Origin: Liolophura sinensis
Lineage: Eukaryota; Mollusca; Polyplacophora; Chitonida; Chitonidae
Direction of reading: 5' to 3'
NCBI RefSeq assembly: GCF_032854445.1
Contig: NC_088301.1
Location: 43,581,116 to 43,645,115, forward strand
Length of the DNA: 64,000 nucleotides
Part shown: positions 25,539-36,298 of the stretch, one piece after another
How positions within the stretch are numbered: the stretch's first letter is position 1
Layout: every line of letters begins with the position of its first letter
Program-made: the position numbers and the translations under genes
Notes under the pieces: generated by a model
The model's input: the letters and a program-made list of their open reading frames with translations, nothing else
Databases searched by the model: none
What the model was told of the DNA's origin: nothing

Positions 25539-25860
25539 AAGGAACTCCAGTGACCCTGTTTCAATAACCCAGCTGTAGATGCACAACCGTGGCATTCCTG
25601 GATCAGATCGCAGCCCGCGGAGGGGTTGTGCTGGTGATTTTGACCCCTATTAAATGTTTACAAAATTACAATAGGATTGTTGTACAACTAGATTCATGCT
25701 CTATTCTGAAGCAAATGGAAATAAATCCAATCACCACTGAGGTTGATCTACACATTCAACTGTCGCTGGATTTTATGCTTCAAATTTGTAGCAGTGGCTT
25801 CCAAGATGAAAGCAGTGCGGACCTAGTTATCGCGGACATCAGAGAAAGCCCCTCGGCTTG
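25539..25860 (-). other. TMEM168: Probable 5' non-coding exon of TMEM168
   Basis: The donor TTCCTT/GTAAGTGATA at 25539/25538 is a near-perfect match to consensus and is the first strong minus-strand donor upstream of the acceptor at 24925. An upstream ATG at 25595 would run 19 codons and then meet a stop two codons into the next exon, so the exon is not coding in that frame. The left limit (transcription start) is unknown. Confidence 0.5.
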
Positions 25861-25864
25861 AACA

Positions 25865-27084
25865 CAGCATTTCAATAATTTTACTGTATTTTATAAGAGG
25901 AAACAAAAAAAATCCCTTCATTACAAGAGAGACTAAGGAGCACAATTTAAATTCTTCAGTTGTAATAAGATCAGAGAAAAAAAACTACATCTTCAGATTT
26001 AATTAACATTAAGAACATTAGAATGAGATGCCACCTTCTCATTCCCATAAAACTTTGGCATCCCTAATGAATTTTGCAATGACTGTGATATTTATTATTT
26101 ACAATCTTCTGACTAAGTGCTAAAATAAAGGACAAAAAATATAATTTTGGGAGATGAATGCAGTTTGAGCCAAGATGGTATGCTACTGTGTGACATAATT
26201 TGTCATAACGTCGAATTACACGGCTTGTAAATCAACTGATTTTACATATGTGGTGGTCCGTAAATGATACAGACCTGTCCTACAATTAACACTTTGTGAA
26301 ATGTACATGTTACACATAACTAAATCGTTGTAAACGATCTCAAAAAAATGTCTTATGGTAATGGTGATTGAGTGAGCGAGTGAATAGGTAATGGCTACAT
26401 CACAGCTTAAGCTGTGCAACCTGATAGCAACGTGTTTGATTGGATAAAATTCACAAGATGGCTGCCTCAACTCACACCTGCCATTTGTGCAGTACTGTCA
26501 ATTTGTTCTACATAATTTTCGTTGAAATCTCATTATTAACAATGAAGCATGATACTTTTTAGAAAGCTTGAGTATCCTGCTTTCGACTGAAATTTGTTCA
26601 GCCAGACCTGTACTGTTCTCCTATTATTAAGCAAAATCACGCACATTGAGAAAATAAAAAGCACCATGCTGCTATCAACTTTAACCAAACAGGTGCTATT
26701 TTAGTTCTATAACCCAAGGACGCAGATGTTTCCGCTGAGGTTAGACAAAACACTGTTATGCCTTGTCGCAATGTGAGCATGTGGTTCAAGCAACACATCT
26801 TGTTTCTGGCATATCCCAGAAAGAATGAAAAGACCTGGTAAGAATTGCAGATTCTTAGTTGATTTATAGAGTTAAAAAGGGCATCAGAACCAAATGGCTG
26901 TGGCTGTTTAGGTTTTTTTCCACCATTCTTTTGACAAACCTAAGGCTATCTGTTGTCTTTTCTTTTAATATAGATAGCATACATCAATTTTCACATTTAA
27001 AGTGTTTTAATAATTAATCTGTATAAACCATCACATTTATTTACTCTGTAAGTTGTGTAGTGGGGAGCAATGCTGTTGCATGAG
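25865..27084. other. No gene or named repeat seen
   Basis: AT-rich sequence upstream of TMEM168 on the minus strand, with no exon-like open frame. Confidence 0.35.
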
Positions 27085-27157
27085 TTAAGGAGAGAAACAG
27101 CCCCAAATGTGTCGGACTGACGGTAAGGAAAATTTATCGCTGTTCACACATTTCTAA

Positions 27158-27708
27158 AGGAGAAGAAAACTTAAAAACATGACACTATGGGATGAAAAGA
27201 GCACATTTTTTTCTATCTGGTGGTGCCGGCTGCATAATTTTGAGATTTTTCCTTGCCATACAGGTAAAGCCTGAAAACAGCAAAGCTGGCATAAATCACT
27301 GAGTTCATCAAGTCCTCCATCTTTAACACCCTGTAATTTATGCTGGGGGTGTGTTGCCTCTCAGCCAATGAGAGTCGTTAAAACTGCTGGCTTGTTCATG
27401 TAAACTCGGAACCTACGTCCAACATTCCGGTTTCCCGATCGTCAAGAGGAAAACGCACTGTACTCTTCGCTACCTTCTGGAAAGAAGAGTTCTACCGGAA
27501 ATTTACGACTGCACTTTGGCGGTTTCTGATGGCAATTCTCCTCCTAACACAGAAGACTTCAGGACTAGTTCTTAGGCAAAATAGAGTCGCGCTGACTTTA
27601 TTTATAATTTGTCAACTTGAGGTACATGTTTTTTTATGGCATTCAACCTGCCAGTCAATGCATACTCTTTTCAATGGTATTTGATTGATATTTAAATTTT
27701 CTTCTCCT
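27158..27708. mobile_element. MITE A1, TTAA-type
   Basis: The inverted ends are AGGAGAAGAAAACTTAAA on the left and AGGAGAAGAAAATTTAAA on the right (read inward), with one mismatch. Flanks are CTAA on the left and TTAA on the right. The middle (about 27400-27540) is less AT-rich and holds two ACCGGAA-type ETS words. No open frame of note. Confidence 0.6.
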
Positions 27709-27820
27709 TTAAAACTTCTCTAGCATAAATCAACTTCAACCATGTTATCTCTGTAAGTACCACAATTCTTCTAATTTTTGGGTAATTGGTAAGACAATAG
27801 ACCCAATCTACTTTTTTTAA

Positions 27821-28296
27821 AGGCAAAGAAAACACAAAAAATGATGCATGTATGATCAGATGAAAGACCATTAACAACTGCCCAGGAAAATAGTTGGGTT
27901 TATCTTTTACAATTGGCCTAACCTAGTAAAATGCAGTTTTTACATCTGATTCTATGGTAGCCTTTTCTGACGACATTTGGACAAGTGATGACATATAAGG
28001 TTTTTGCTACTTATCATACATAAGACTGCTACATTTCATCATTCAAAATGCATATACAAATAGATCTATAAATGCCTTTGCCGATTTCACCTTAAAACGA
28101 ATTATTTCAGGCAAAAAGTATGGATGTGATGTAAATGATATTCTCTGAGTTACAACAGACCAAGGTAGAATCTAATCTTTTAACACCATTTTACTCCGTT
28201 AGAAAAATTGTAAAAAATTAAGTCAAAGTATTTTCCTGGACAGTTTTTAATGGTCTTTCATCTCATATATACTACACTTTACTGTTCTCTTTGCCT
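27821..28296. mobile_element. MITE A2, TTAA-type foldback element
   Basis: Perfect TTAA flanks lie at 27817-27820 and 28297-28300. The ends AGGCAAAGAAAACAC and AGGCAAAGAGAACAG are followed by a second inverted block near 27860-27893 and 28230-28264 (AGATGAAAGACCATTAA, then CCAGGAAAATA). The arms are about 75 bases with gaps. The same arms occur in element B at 53 kb. Confidence 0.75.
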
Positions 28297-28877
28297 TTAA
28301 CCAATACACATGTAAGTGTAGCCAGAATATTTAGTTTCATTTTTTTTTCACATGGTTCCATTTAATAACCAACAAATTCATATCTTTACTTTCCCAAAAA
28401 CTGAGAGAGAAATATAACTGTTTGCACTACTTATATCTTTCGTAAAAATTAGAAGAAATAGGTAACTAACCTGTTGTCGAACTAAACAGGTTCATGAAAT
28501 TAAAGTCTATTCATGAAAAATAATCACATTTTCCTAGCCTATACTGGAGGCTTGAAGTTATTAAGATGCTTCCATATCTAGATAATTTTCTTTTGTTGCC
28601 ACTTTGTGTGAGTGTCACAGACTATTTTGGGGTTAGGCAAACCTAAGAACAGGTTAGTTAATTAGTAGGAACATGTGGCTTGCATCGATTTATACTAGAG
28701 AAGATTTAATACATGTGTTAACACCGGTGAATGTTCCTTCCTTTCAATCCGACACATTTGGGGCTGTTTCTGTAATTTTCGCAGCTGTATTATTCCATAC
28801 AAGTTACCCCACTCCTTAACTAGAGTAATGTTATGATTTAGATGAGAAAATTGAAGATACGTCTTTAAGTAATAATA

Positions 28878-29140
28878 TTTATTTCATTTATTTGACTGAT
28901 GTTTTATGCTGTACTCAAGAATATTTCATTTACATGGAAACGGCCAGCATTATGTTGGGAGGAAAATGGGTAGAGCCTGGGGGAAACCCACAACTATTCG
29001 CAGGTTGCTGGAAGACCTTCCCACATGATCGGAGAGGAAGCCAGAATGAGCTAAACATGAACTCGCAGTGACCGCATTGGTGGGAGGCTCCTGGCTGATT
29101 GTGCCGAGCTGTCATCCTACCCACTTCAGCCATGGACACC
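28878..29140 (-). repeat. tRNA-derived SINE (family 1)
   Basis: On the minus strand it has a head near 29140, a B box in TGCGAGTTCATGTTTA, the GGCTTCCTCTCCG and GGGTTTCCCCCAGG core, a tail in AGTACAGCATAAAACATCAG and an (AAAT)n end. Full length and moderately diverged. Confidence 0.85.
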
Positions 29141-29149
29141 CCTCACTTA

Positions 29150-31540
29150 ATAATATACATGCAGACGTACCAACATAAGAAGCATTCTACACATATTAAC
29201 TCTTTGGTCTTATGGGGGACATCAGCTGCACAGAATTATAGCTCACTTTTCATGTCAAAATGTCCTGCTTTGAACTTAAAAGTTTGCCAACAGAATAGAG
29301 CCAATGCCTGCTGATTTTTTAATTCCTTGTAAAGTCTCTTTTAATGCACTGTATGTATCAACAATTTAAGTATCAAATAACCACTAGTGAACGAAGTAGC
29401 TTGCGAAGTAATGTTGCTTTGGTAACGTACTAGTAACCAAAAAAAAAATAAGTGCAATAAACTAGACATAACTTAAGCCTACGTTGTTGTGGTTGCTCTC
29501 TGACAAACTTGAGCAGTTTGACAAATTCCTTCAAGAATTCGCTCAGAAATATTTGAAGATTGATGGTGCTTTCCCGTTCTTAAATGACGAAGTTTAATCA
29601 TGTTTATTAGGATTCACTCCTATTTTCCTGCCTAATTAGACTAACCTTGCAGGTGGTTCCAAGTATCGTTGACCAGTCCCAAGATGGCCTCGCAGGGATT
29701 CCCCTTCAGGCTTCGTCATGTGGCGATGTCGGAACGAGGCTGGAGGAAATCCCCTCCTGTGGCTCAGGACACGGTTTGACTATGCCGATATTTCAAGCAC
29801 AGTAGGGATACAGTGCATAATGTATTAACCTTCTACAGTGATCTCGTCCAAAGCTAGGGCTTTTGATCTACTTCTGGTACAAGACGGCACGCGCTAACTG
29901 GTGTCAACTCTAAAAAGCATATAGTAAATAGGAGCAGATCTCTATAGCTGCTAGATGCATGTATATTCATACATGTGCATAGCGTCTTGAATGTACACGT
30001 ATGTACTCTCTCGACTCACACCGCTCTAATAAGTGGGATTCACGCTATACTGTGTGGTGAAAATAGGAATGATTTATCAACTACGGAAGCTCAAAATGTA
30101 TACATTCATTTCATAGTAGGTCTGCAGCATCATAGTAGCCAGTGTTTTACTAATATAGGAACATGGGGCAACAGTGACCCTAAAATGTTATATCACCAGT
30201 ACAAAAAATATTGAGAATCTTTGACTGTTTGCAAGTTATGTGGAAGTCAATTAATTAACTAATTTCTGTGACTTATATATACCGGTATATAGTTGTGACA
30301 ATCAACGTAAATAGATGAGTGGAATGTATTTAGACATCCAGATAAGCAGTAAATAACGGTTTGATGATAAACAAGATAATCCAGTTCACTAAAAAAATTA
30401 ACCAGTTAATTTCAGTAGAAACTAGTCCGTGATACTAACATGTATTCTGTTGCCATAACGCAATACTGCGTCATACTTCAACATATTATCATGCTAGGCT
30501 AAAGCAATCTTTATTTTGAGTTAATAGAATGTGTGTGAGTGAGTGAGTGAGTGAGTGCTTGGGGTTTAACGTCGTACTCCAGAATGTGTGTGATATATTA
30601 ACAGAACAATCTGCCACAATGACAGAATACATTCTAGTATCACTCAATCAACATACTTTCTGTTAAATTTAACAGACTATTTTTAAAATAATTTTTGACC
30701 TTTATTTATCAATTTCTGTAGCTGTAGGTAAAAGCTCGGTCATAGCTAAATGAGATGAAGCACAAAATTTCACAAATTTCAACAGTCTTACGTCATGCAT
30801 GACTTTATGATAGTAAGTCTCGACAAAAATTAAACTAAATAATCTTCAATATGTCAAGCAAGCCGCGCAATATCTGCAAGCAAAACCAATATTCGACATT
30901 TCCATTGTGGAAGTGCATTCACATACATACGCTTTCATATAGTCCATGATAGAGAGGATCACAAAATCATTGTGTGGTGCTGCGTAATTGTGTCGTTATA
31001 TAATTGCTTCACAGAAATCATAGATAATACAAGAGCTAGTCTGTTTTGCGTACAGATTTAATGTGGAGTCTTTTTCTCGTGTCTTTGAACTAGAGGACAG
31101 TCGATATACAAATCACTATAAAGGGAATGAGCAATTATAAGACCGTTGCAGAAGGTGCATGGACCGTGAGAAATGTTTTCCAATTTCTAAACAGTGGGTG
31201 AAGACATTTTTTTTTCTTTCGGATGTTTTAATATAGTACCAAAGGTATGCACCACCTTTAAAGAGATTTGATGGGATAATTTCCAGAACAATCATTCAAA
31301 TAAACTAATATTTATTCACATGCAGCAATTATTAAAGATGAATTCGTGTTTTGTACAGGCAGTTTTTGTGTCCAGAACCCCAGTTGTACTCTTTGTAATG
31401 AAATGTGTGCGTGCTGTATGTAAAACCAGGACCTATATTGATAGGATTGCTACCAAGGCACGCATGTGTGTATGTGTGTGTGTGTGTGTGTGTCACAAAT
31501 TCAATTGGCACTGGTTCTCCCCTATTGCATATTACTTGCT
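29150..31540. other. No gene supported; GC-richer block at 29650-29790 and a repeat-tail fragment at 30533-30590
   Basis: The block 29650-29790 stands out by composition. It contains AAGATGGCC on the plus strand, a minus-strand donor-like GCAAG/GTTAGTC and a partly self-complementary stretch, but no gene can be named. At 30533-30590 a (GAGT)n run followed by GCTTGGGGTTTAACGTCGTA is the end of another molluscan-type repeat. A GT microsatellite lies at 31468-31492. Confidence 0.4.
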
Positions 31541-31551
31541 CGTGGGGGGGG

Positions 31552-31595
31552 GGACAAAACTCCCGCGGACAAAACACCGCCGGACAAAACCTCCG
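31552..31595 (+). repeat. Left terminal inverted repeat of the large transposon
   Basis: The triple word reads GGACAAAACTCCCGC, GGACAAAACACCGCC, GGACAAAACCTCCG and directly follows a run of ten G. It matches the right end over its full length with a one-base gap and scattered changes. Confidence 0.85.
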
Positions 31596-32462
31596 AAGAT
31601 CATCCATAAGCGCCACGATCAGTATTAAGTGTATATGGTAAAAGACATAAGCTGTTTGTTTGTTTGAGAAAACTTGAAACACTCTCCCAGAAGTGACGTT
31701 TCAGATTTCAATACATGTTTGCAATAAATAGAACCCCTGCTTATTCGTTCAATCTCCATGTATTCTAACCGTTTTTGACGACATGGGAAAGAGCTACATA
31801 TCTGTCAGCGGTATACAGAATGCTCCATCTTCTTTCCAGGCTCATCTTAAAACTAAAGAAGTCTACAAGTATGGTAAACAATTGCTGTTTTGCAGCTTGT
31901 GTTTTTTCCCTATTCTAAGAACGCAAATCTTATATATACTAGTATGAGTCAATTGTTCCTATCCCGGAAATATAACTTACATGCTATAGCCTAAAACCTC
32001 TAAAGAAAATGGTTGATTCCAAATACTTCTAGCAGTAATGGTTTTAACCTCAGAAAACAAAAGAATCAAAACGTGCCTATTTCGATTTGTCAGAGTGTTT
32101 ATGTTCAAAAACATGCACCCAGCATTCATTTTACCGATTTCGGGGAATAATATGTAAACTTTAATTTACGAAATTAATCTAAAATACTTCCGATTTAACG
32201 TTAAAATCACTGATTCGTTTTATTTACCAGATACATCCATGTAGGGCATATAAAATAGAAAAAAGTACACAGTAACTTAGAAAAATAAATTATTGTATTT
32301 TATTCTCATAAGAGTATTCAGAAATAATATTTTTCTTGTAAACTATGATTTGGTTTTCGAAATTTCTAAATAATCAGCATTTTAAAACACATCTGTTATA
32401 CTGAACACATAAAATTGCATAGTACAGGCGCGAGGTGATACTGTGAATCAAAGTTAGCTATA

Positions 32463-32763
32463 ACATGTGAAGAGTTTGATTCCAAAACGCGATAAATCCA
32501 TTTCCAATGTTTGGTTAAAAAGCACATTTTTTACCTAGAGTGATTGATGACTGTAATTGATCAATTATATTGGCTGAACCTTTAGTGACAAACTACTCAA
32601 AGACAATCAGCACAAATAATTAAATCCAGAACTAATTACTACTTTCGTTTGATGAAATTAATTATTTTATTTGCAAAACGCGACATATCCAAGTTTAATC
32701 TTTTTTTCACAAAATGCTATATATCCTGATTTAATTTGTTTAACTGAAAAACGTCACTAATCC
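32463..32763 (+). promoter_or_regulatory. Left subterminal motif array (probable transposase binding sites)
   Basis: Four related 17-18 base words with core CAAAACGCGAYAWATCC lie at 32483-32499, 32674-32690, 32710-32726 and 32746-32763, all in one direction. The first extends into the long inverted match with the right side. Function is inferred from position. Confidence 0.6.
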
Positions 32764-33116
32764 AGTGGTGTAACTTCATGCATCTGGCAAAACAAAGTGA
32801 TTTACTTGATGAAACATTAACTGACTAGTTTTGCAATAATTACAGGTATCAAAAAGAAAACTGCTGCCAAATTCACAACTTCTGGCCGTAACACACAGGC
32901 AAGATCGCTAATAACAACAAAACACAATTCATACCGAAATGGAACACACAATTTCAACTTTAAGAAAGGTTAGGATCTAACCTAGAATATCGCAATGAAA
33001 AGAAAAAGAGTTTAATTAAACGTTTTAACCATCAACACACAATTTCGGAAAACTAACTCTTCAATAATTACTGTTTCACTGAGCACAGCGCGGGATTTTA
33101 ACAGTCTAGGTTAGGC

Positions 33117-34474
33117 CTACTCCTCAGCACTGCTATTTTCAGAGTGTTCGACACTACCGGTAACTCTGTTTGTTAGAGCACTGTTGTAGAAATCGAATAC
33201 TTCTTCACTTGCTCCAATTTCAAGCAGTAAACTGTTCACGTCCCTAGCTTTTGCATCACTGACTGTGCTTTGGGTGTGCAACTGAGTGGGTTTAAAGTCT
33301 GCCCACCTTTTCCCCCGCTTAAGGATACTGTGATAACAGTATTCACCATTATAAACGGTTTTGAACCCAACTTTGTCATTCTCAATCTTTAACATGCGGG
33401 CCTCGCTAATTTTAAACGTTTTCTGTGATTTTGTAAATGCCTGTGTGGCAGACTTGTAGTCAAATGCCTGCCAATCTTTACCATACACAAAGACATTTCC
33501 ATAGTTTCTAAGGATCCCATAGTAGTCCTGAGGCATAAGGATTGTGTGGTGTTTCCGTATATTTTGTTCTATCCGACCTAACACGCGATCAGCTGGGAGG
33601 AAAGAATGACCTCTAATAGGAAAACTGTATTCAATGTTAACATTGGGAAAGGCATTCTTTCGCAGAGCAAATAGCATAGATAGAACGTTCATGTTTTTAT
33701 TCTGTCCAAAACAGGAATCACTGAATAAGCGCAGCTGATTAGCCTGTCGTAGACTACCATTCAAGGCCCAACGAAAACAGTGGTCAAGGGCGGATGAGAT
33801 CATGTTACTGTCCTTTTTGTTTTCATGCTCCATCCAAGTATAGAGATAAACATCATCTTTGATCTGGCGGCTTTCCTTCCCATGGTGTACTACTATCATA
33901 AATAGATACATGTAAAGTTGACGTGAATAGTAAGCCTGACCGATAGGTGTTTTTGGTAGAACCAGGTTCTGCATCATATCAAAGCAAACTGTGACTGATG
34001 TATCTATAACCTGTCCCAGTAAGTCATAAAATACACGTGCACGTCGCCTATGCAGAATAAATGAGGCAGTTTCAAACTGCTTTTCCTCATCAGTCATATT
34101 CGGGTCTTTCATTTTCAGGCGGTACTTAACACATGTGGCACATGCATCACTGACAGGGCTCCCAAATCCAAGATTAAATTTGTAACGGAAAACGGAATAA
34201 TATAAAGAATAGCTGACATCTGCATGGTTTTGTTGTTGGAATAAAGCATGCATTTTTTTCACACTCAAATCGCTTGGCAAGTATTTTCTGCCAGGTGCCC
34301 CTCTACGCCCATAATGACTTGCGCGACATGTAAAGGTTTTCACATGCTCCTCGATATCCTGTTTTTTCTGCTCATAATCAGCTACCCTGCGTCTACCGCC
34401 TCTGTTTTCCGGTCGACTTGTAGCGTGTTCGGCATAATACCGTGCAATTCTGGTTACACGATCTTTACTGACGC
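33117..34474 (-). CDS. Transposase-like gene, exon 2
   Basis: It begins after TTCTTCCTTTTTCAG and ends with a TAG stop at 33117-33119. It encodes the probable catalytic domain and a Ser/Glu-rich C-terminus. Confidence 0.82.
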
Positions 34475-35791
34475 CTGAAAAAGGAAGAACATAATCGGTC
34501 TTATTACTGCCATGTACGCTTTTGACCCACAAAATTTGGAGTAAATTTCAGAAAGCACAAAATGGAGCAAATGAGCAACTTCTCTGTCTCTCACCCTCCC
34601 TTACTGAAGCTACAATGTAAGTCAACCGTATATTATGTAAATGTGTTGTAATAATGTAAACTCAGGAATTGACGGAATGATTTCTCATTAATGCAGTCCT
34701 GATTTGATCTGATTTGATTACACCTATGACAATCAAACGCAAATTACTGAAATGCTTTCACACCACAGGTTTGACGTGAAGCCAAACTACTGGCTTTGAT
34801 CTTTCAGCTGCAATGATAACTGACTGTTTGGGTTGATTGGTTGGATGGTGTTTATAACCGTACTTAAAAATCTATCACTGGCATAACAGCCTGCCAGACT
34901 TAAGGGTGAAGGAAGCCGGGGTACCGGAGAGAACCACTGACCTATGTCAAGTCCTATCAACTCTTCCACATGTGACACACGTCCAGTTCACGCAATGACT
35001 TACACCACAGCGGTGAAAGGCCAGTGATTTCCAGCGAAGGCATTACTGCGTTACAAAATCTAAAAGTGCCGTTACTCACTTGGCCACGAACAATTACAGC
35101 GAGAAAACCATGGAAATTCGCTGACCGAGTCAGATTTGACACCTGAGCCTCATGTATCAAACACAGCTGAAAAACCACACCCTTAACCTGACCGTAACAA
35201 CCCACACTGTCAACCGTAAACCTATGAGCTTTAGTATGTTGTTGCTGTTCGACATTTTCACAAAAAACAAAGAAAAAATGAAAAAACAGCAGCAACTGGA
35301 ATTGAACTCTGCTTTTGAACGTTGAAAGCCATAAAAAATACAGAATTTGCGTTGTCATATCACTTACCTAAAACCTTCAAAAATGTGGCCTTGCATACGT
35401 GTAGCCTGTTCGGGTGATCTTTAGTCATCAGCCTGTACTGAACCGAGAGGCACCGGCCCTTCCTGGAATCTTCATTTTCGACACGTAGGCGCCGTCGTTT
35501 AACCTTCTCAATGGTCATTAGTTGAAGCAGCATCTGGTCCTGTTCAACCTTGTTCTGTTTGCCATAAATTGTGTTAAAGTTGAAAGCGATGTCATCTGGT
35601 GTGAGCTTATCTGCATGGCAAAATGAACACGAACGAGCCTCATGCTGACAAGCAATTCCCGGTACTTTACCCATGCCGCTATGTCGAATTTTCTTAACTT
35701 TCTCTCGATCATGATGTTCCTTGGACGGTCTGCGTTTCTTCCCTACAGGCGATAATAGGACAGGCTCATCTGTTCCGTCAAAATTATTCAT
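33117..35791 (-). CDS. Transposase-like protein with FDMMQN / SDSCxGQN motifs
   Basis: Exons 35791-35368 and 34474-33117 join in phase 1 (donor TTTTAG/GTAAGT, acceptor TTCCTTTTTCAG), restoring Gly142 in VLGVSKDRV; the product is 593 residues. Residues 48-59 hold a C/H cluster (C48, H50, C55, C58, H59). A helix-turn-helix-like SKDRVTRIARYY at 144-155 leads to PENRGGRRR, a CATC pair is at 253-256, and then FDMMQN (D307), SDSCFGQNKN (D394) and GHSFLPADRVLGRIE (H431, E444) follow. Spacing suggests an RNase-H-fold DDE site. The protein type is widespread in invertebrate genomes; I recall it as an unassigned domain family and cannot place the superfamily. The frame is intact. The start is the first ATG after the nested insertion, 55 bases from its edge. 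A SINE lies in the intron. Confidence 0.8.
34825..35065 (-). repeat. SINE with shared core, inside the transposase intron
   Basis: On the minus strand the core reads GTGGTTCTCTCCGGTACC, CCGGCTTCCTTCACCC and the tail AGTACGGTTATAAACACCA then TCCAACCAATCAA. The core matches the element at 7500-7745 and the tail resembles family 1. The transposon was thus itself a target of SINE insertion. Confidence 0.65.
35368..35791 (-). CDS. Transposase-like gene, exon 1
   Basis: It encodes residues 1-141 and one base of codon 142, including a basic stretch KKRRPSKEHHDREKVKK and the C/H cluster. The open frame extends 55 bases further up without an ATG to the border of the 453-bp repeat. Confidence 0.78.
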
Positions 35792-35845
35792 TATTCCCTC
35801 AAAACTGTCAAAATAGTGGAAGCTAAGACCTATCAGCTGCTGTCT

Positions 35846-36298
35846 GGCCACAGACCCCCATTAGTTTTCCATAAGCGACAATGTTAACGTTTAGCGCTGT
35901 AGCTCAGTCCCAAACATTCCGAGGCCAATAAGCTTTGGTGCATACCTGGCCCAGCCTGAGAGAAAGAAGCTGTAAAAATCTTGACATAGGTTGACCGTCA
36001 AAATCTGGACCTTTACATGCCGGCAGCTGGGAGGGGTGCTTAGCAACGTCAAGGGGACGTCACTCGCAGCCTCGTCACCACCTGTCTCCTTGTGTCCTCT
36101 CGCCCAGAATTTCAAACTTTCACCATTAAAACTCATACCTGCCCAAAGCTTAGACAATTTCCATCATTTTCATACCAAGCATGCACTTGTACACTAAAAA
36201 CGGCAGGCTGGCAGCAAAAAAAGACTTTACACCCTAAAATACACAGAACTACAATCGTCCCTACTGAAAAACGCAAGTTGTAATGGGGGTCTGTGTCC
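35846..36298 (+). repeat. 453-bp MITE-like unit, left copy
   Basis: It starts GGCCACAGACCCCCATTA and ends in the complement of GGACACAGACCCCCATTA, an 18-base inverted repeat with one mismatch. An 88-codon open frame (36157-35891, minus strand) is kept intact in both copies. The right copy is at 38748-39200. Confidence 0.8.

Larger units (their letters stand above)
27089..28815. mobile_element. TTAA-flanked element D carrying two nested MITEs
   Basis: TTAA lies at both outer edges (27085-27088 and 28816-28819). The ends read GGAG inward, and an inverted block AGAAACAGCCCCAAATGTGT plus CGGA is at 27091-27116 and 28747-28772. The right end carries about 45 extra bases outside that block. No transposase is visible. 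Elements A1 and A2 lie inside. Confidence 0.6.

Noticed and set aside
31320-31682. Frames of 78-116 codons over the left transposon end
   Set aside because: They read through a GT microsatellite and the TIR; no domain or splice support.
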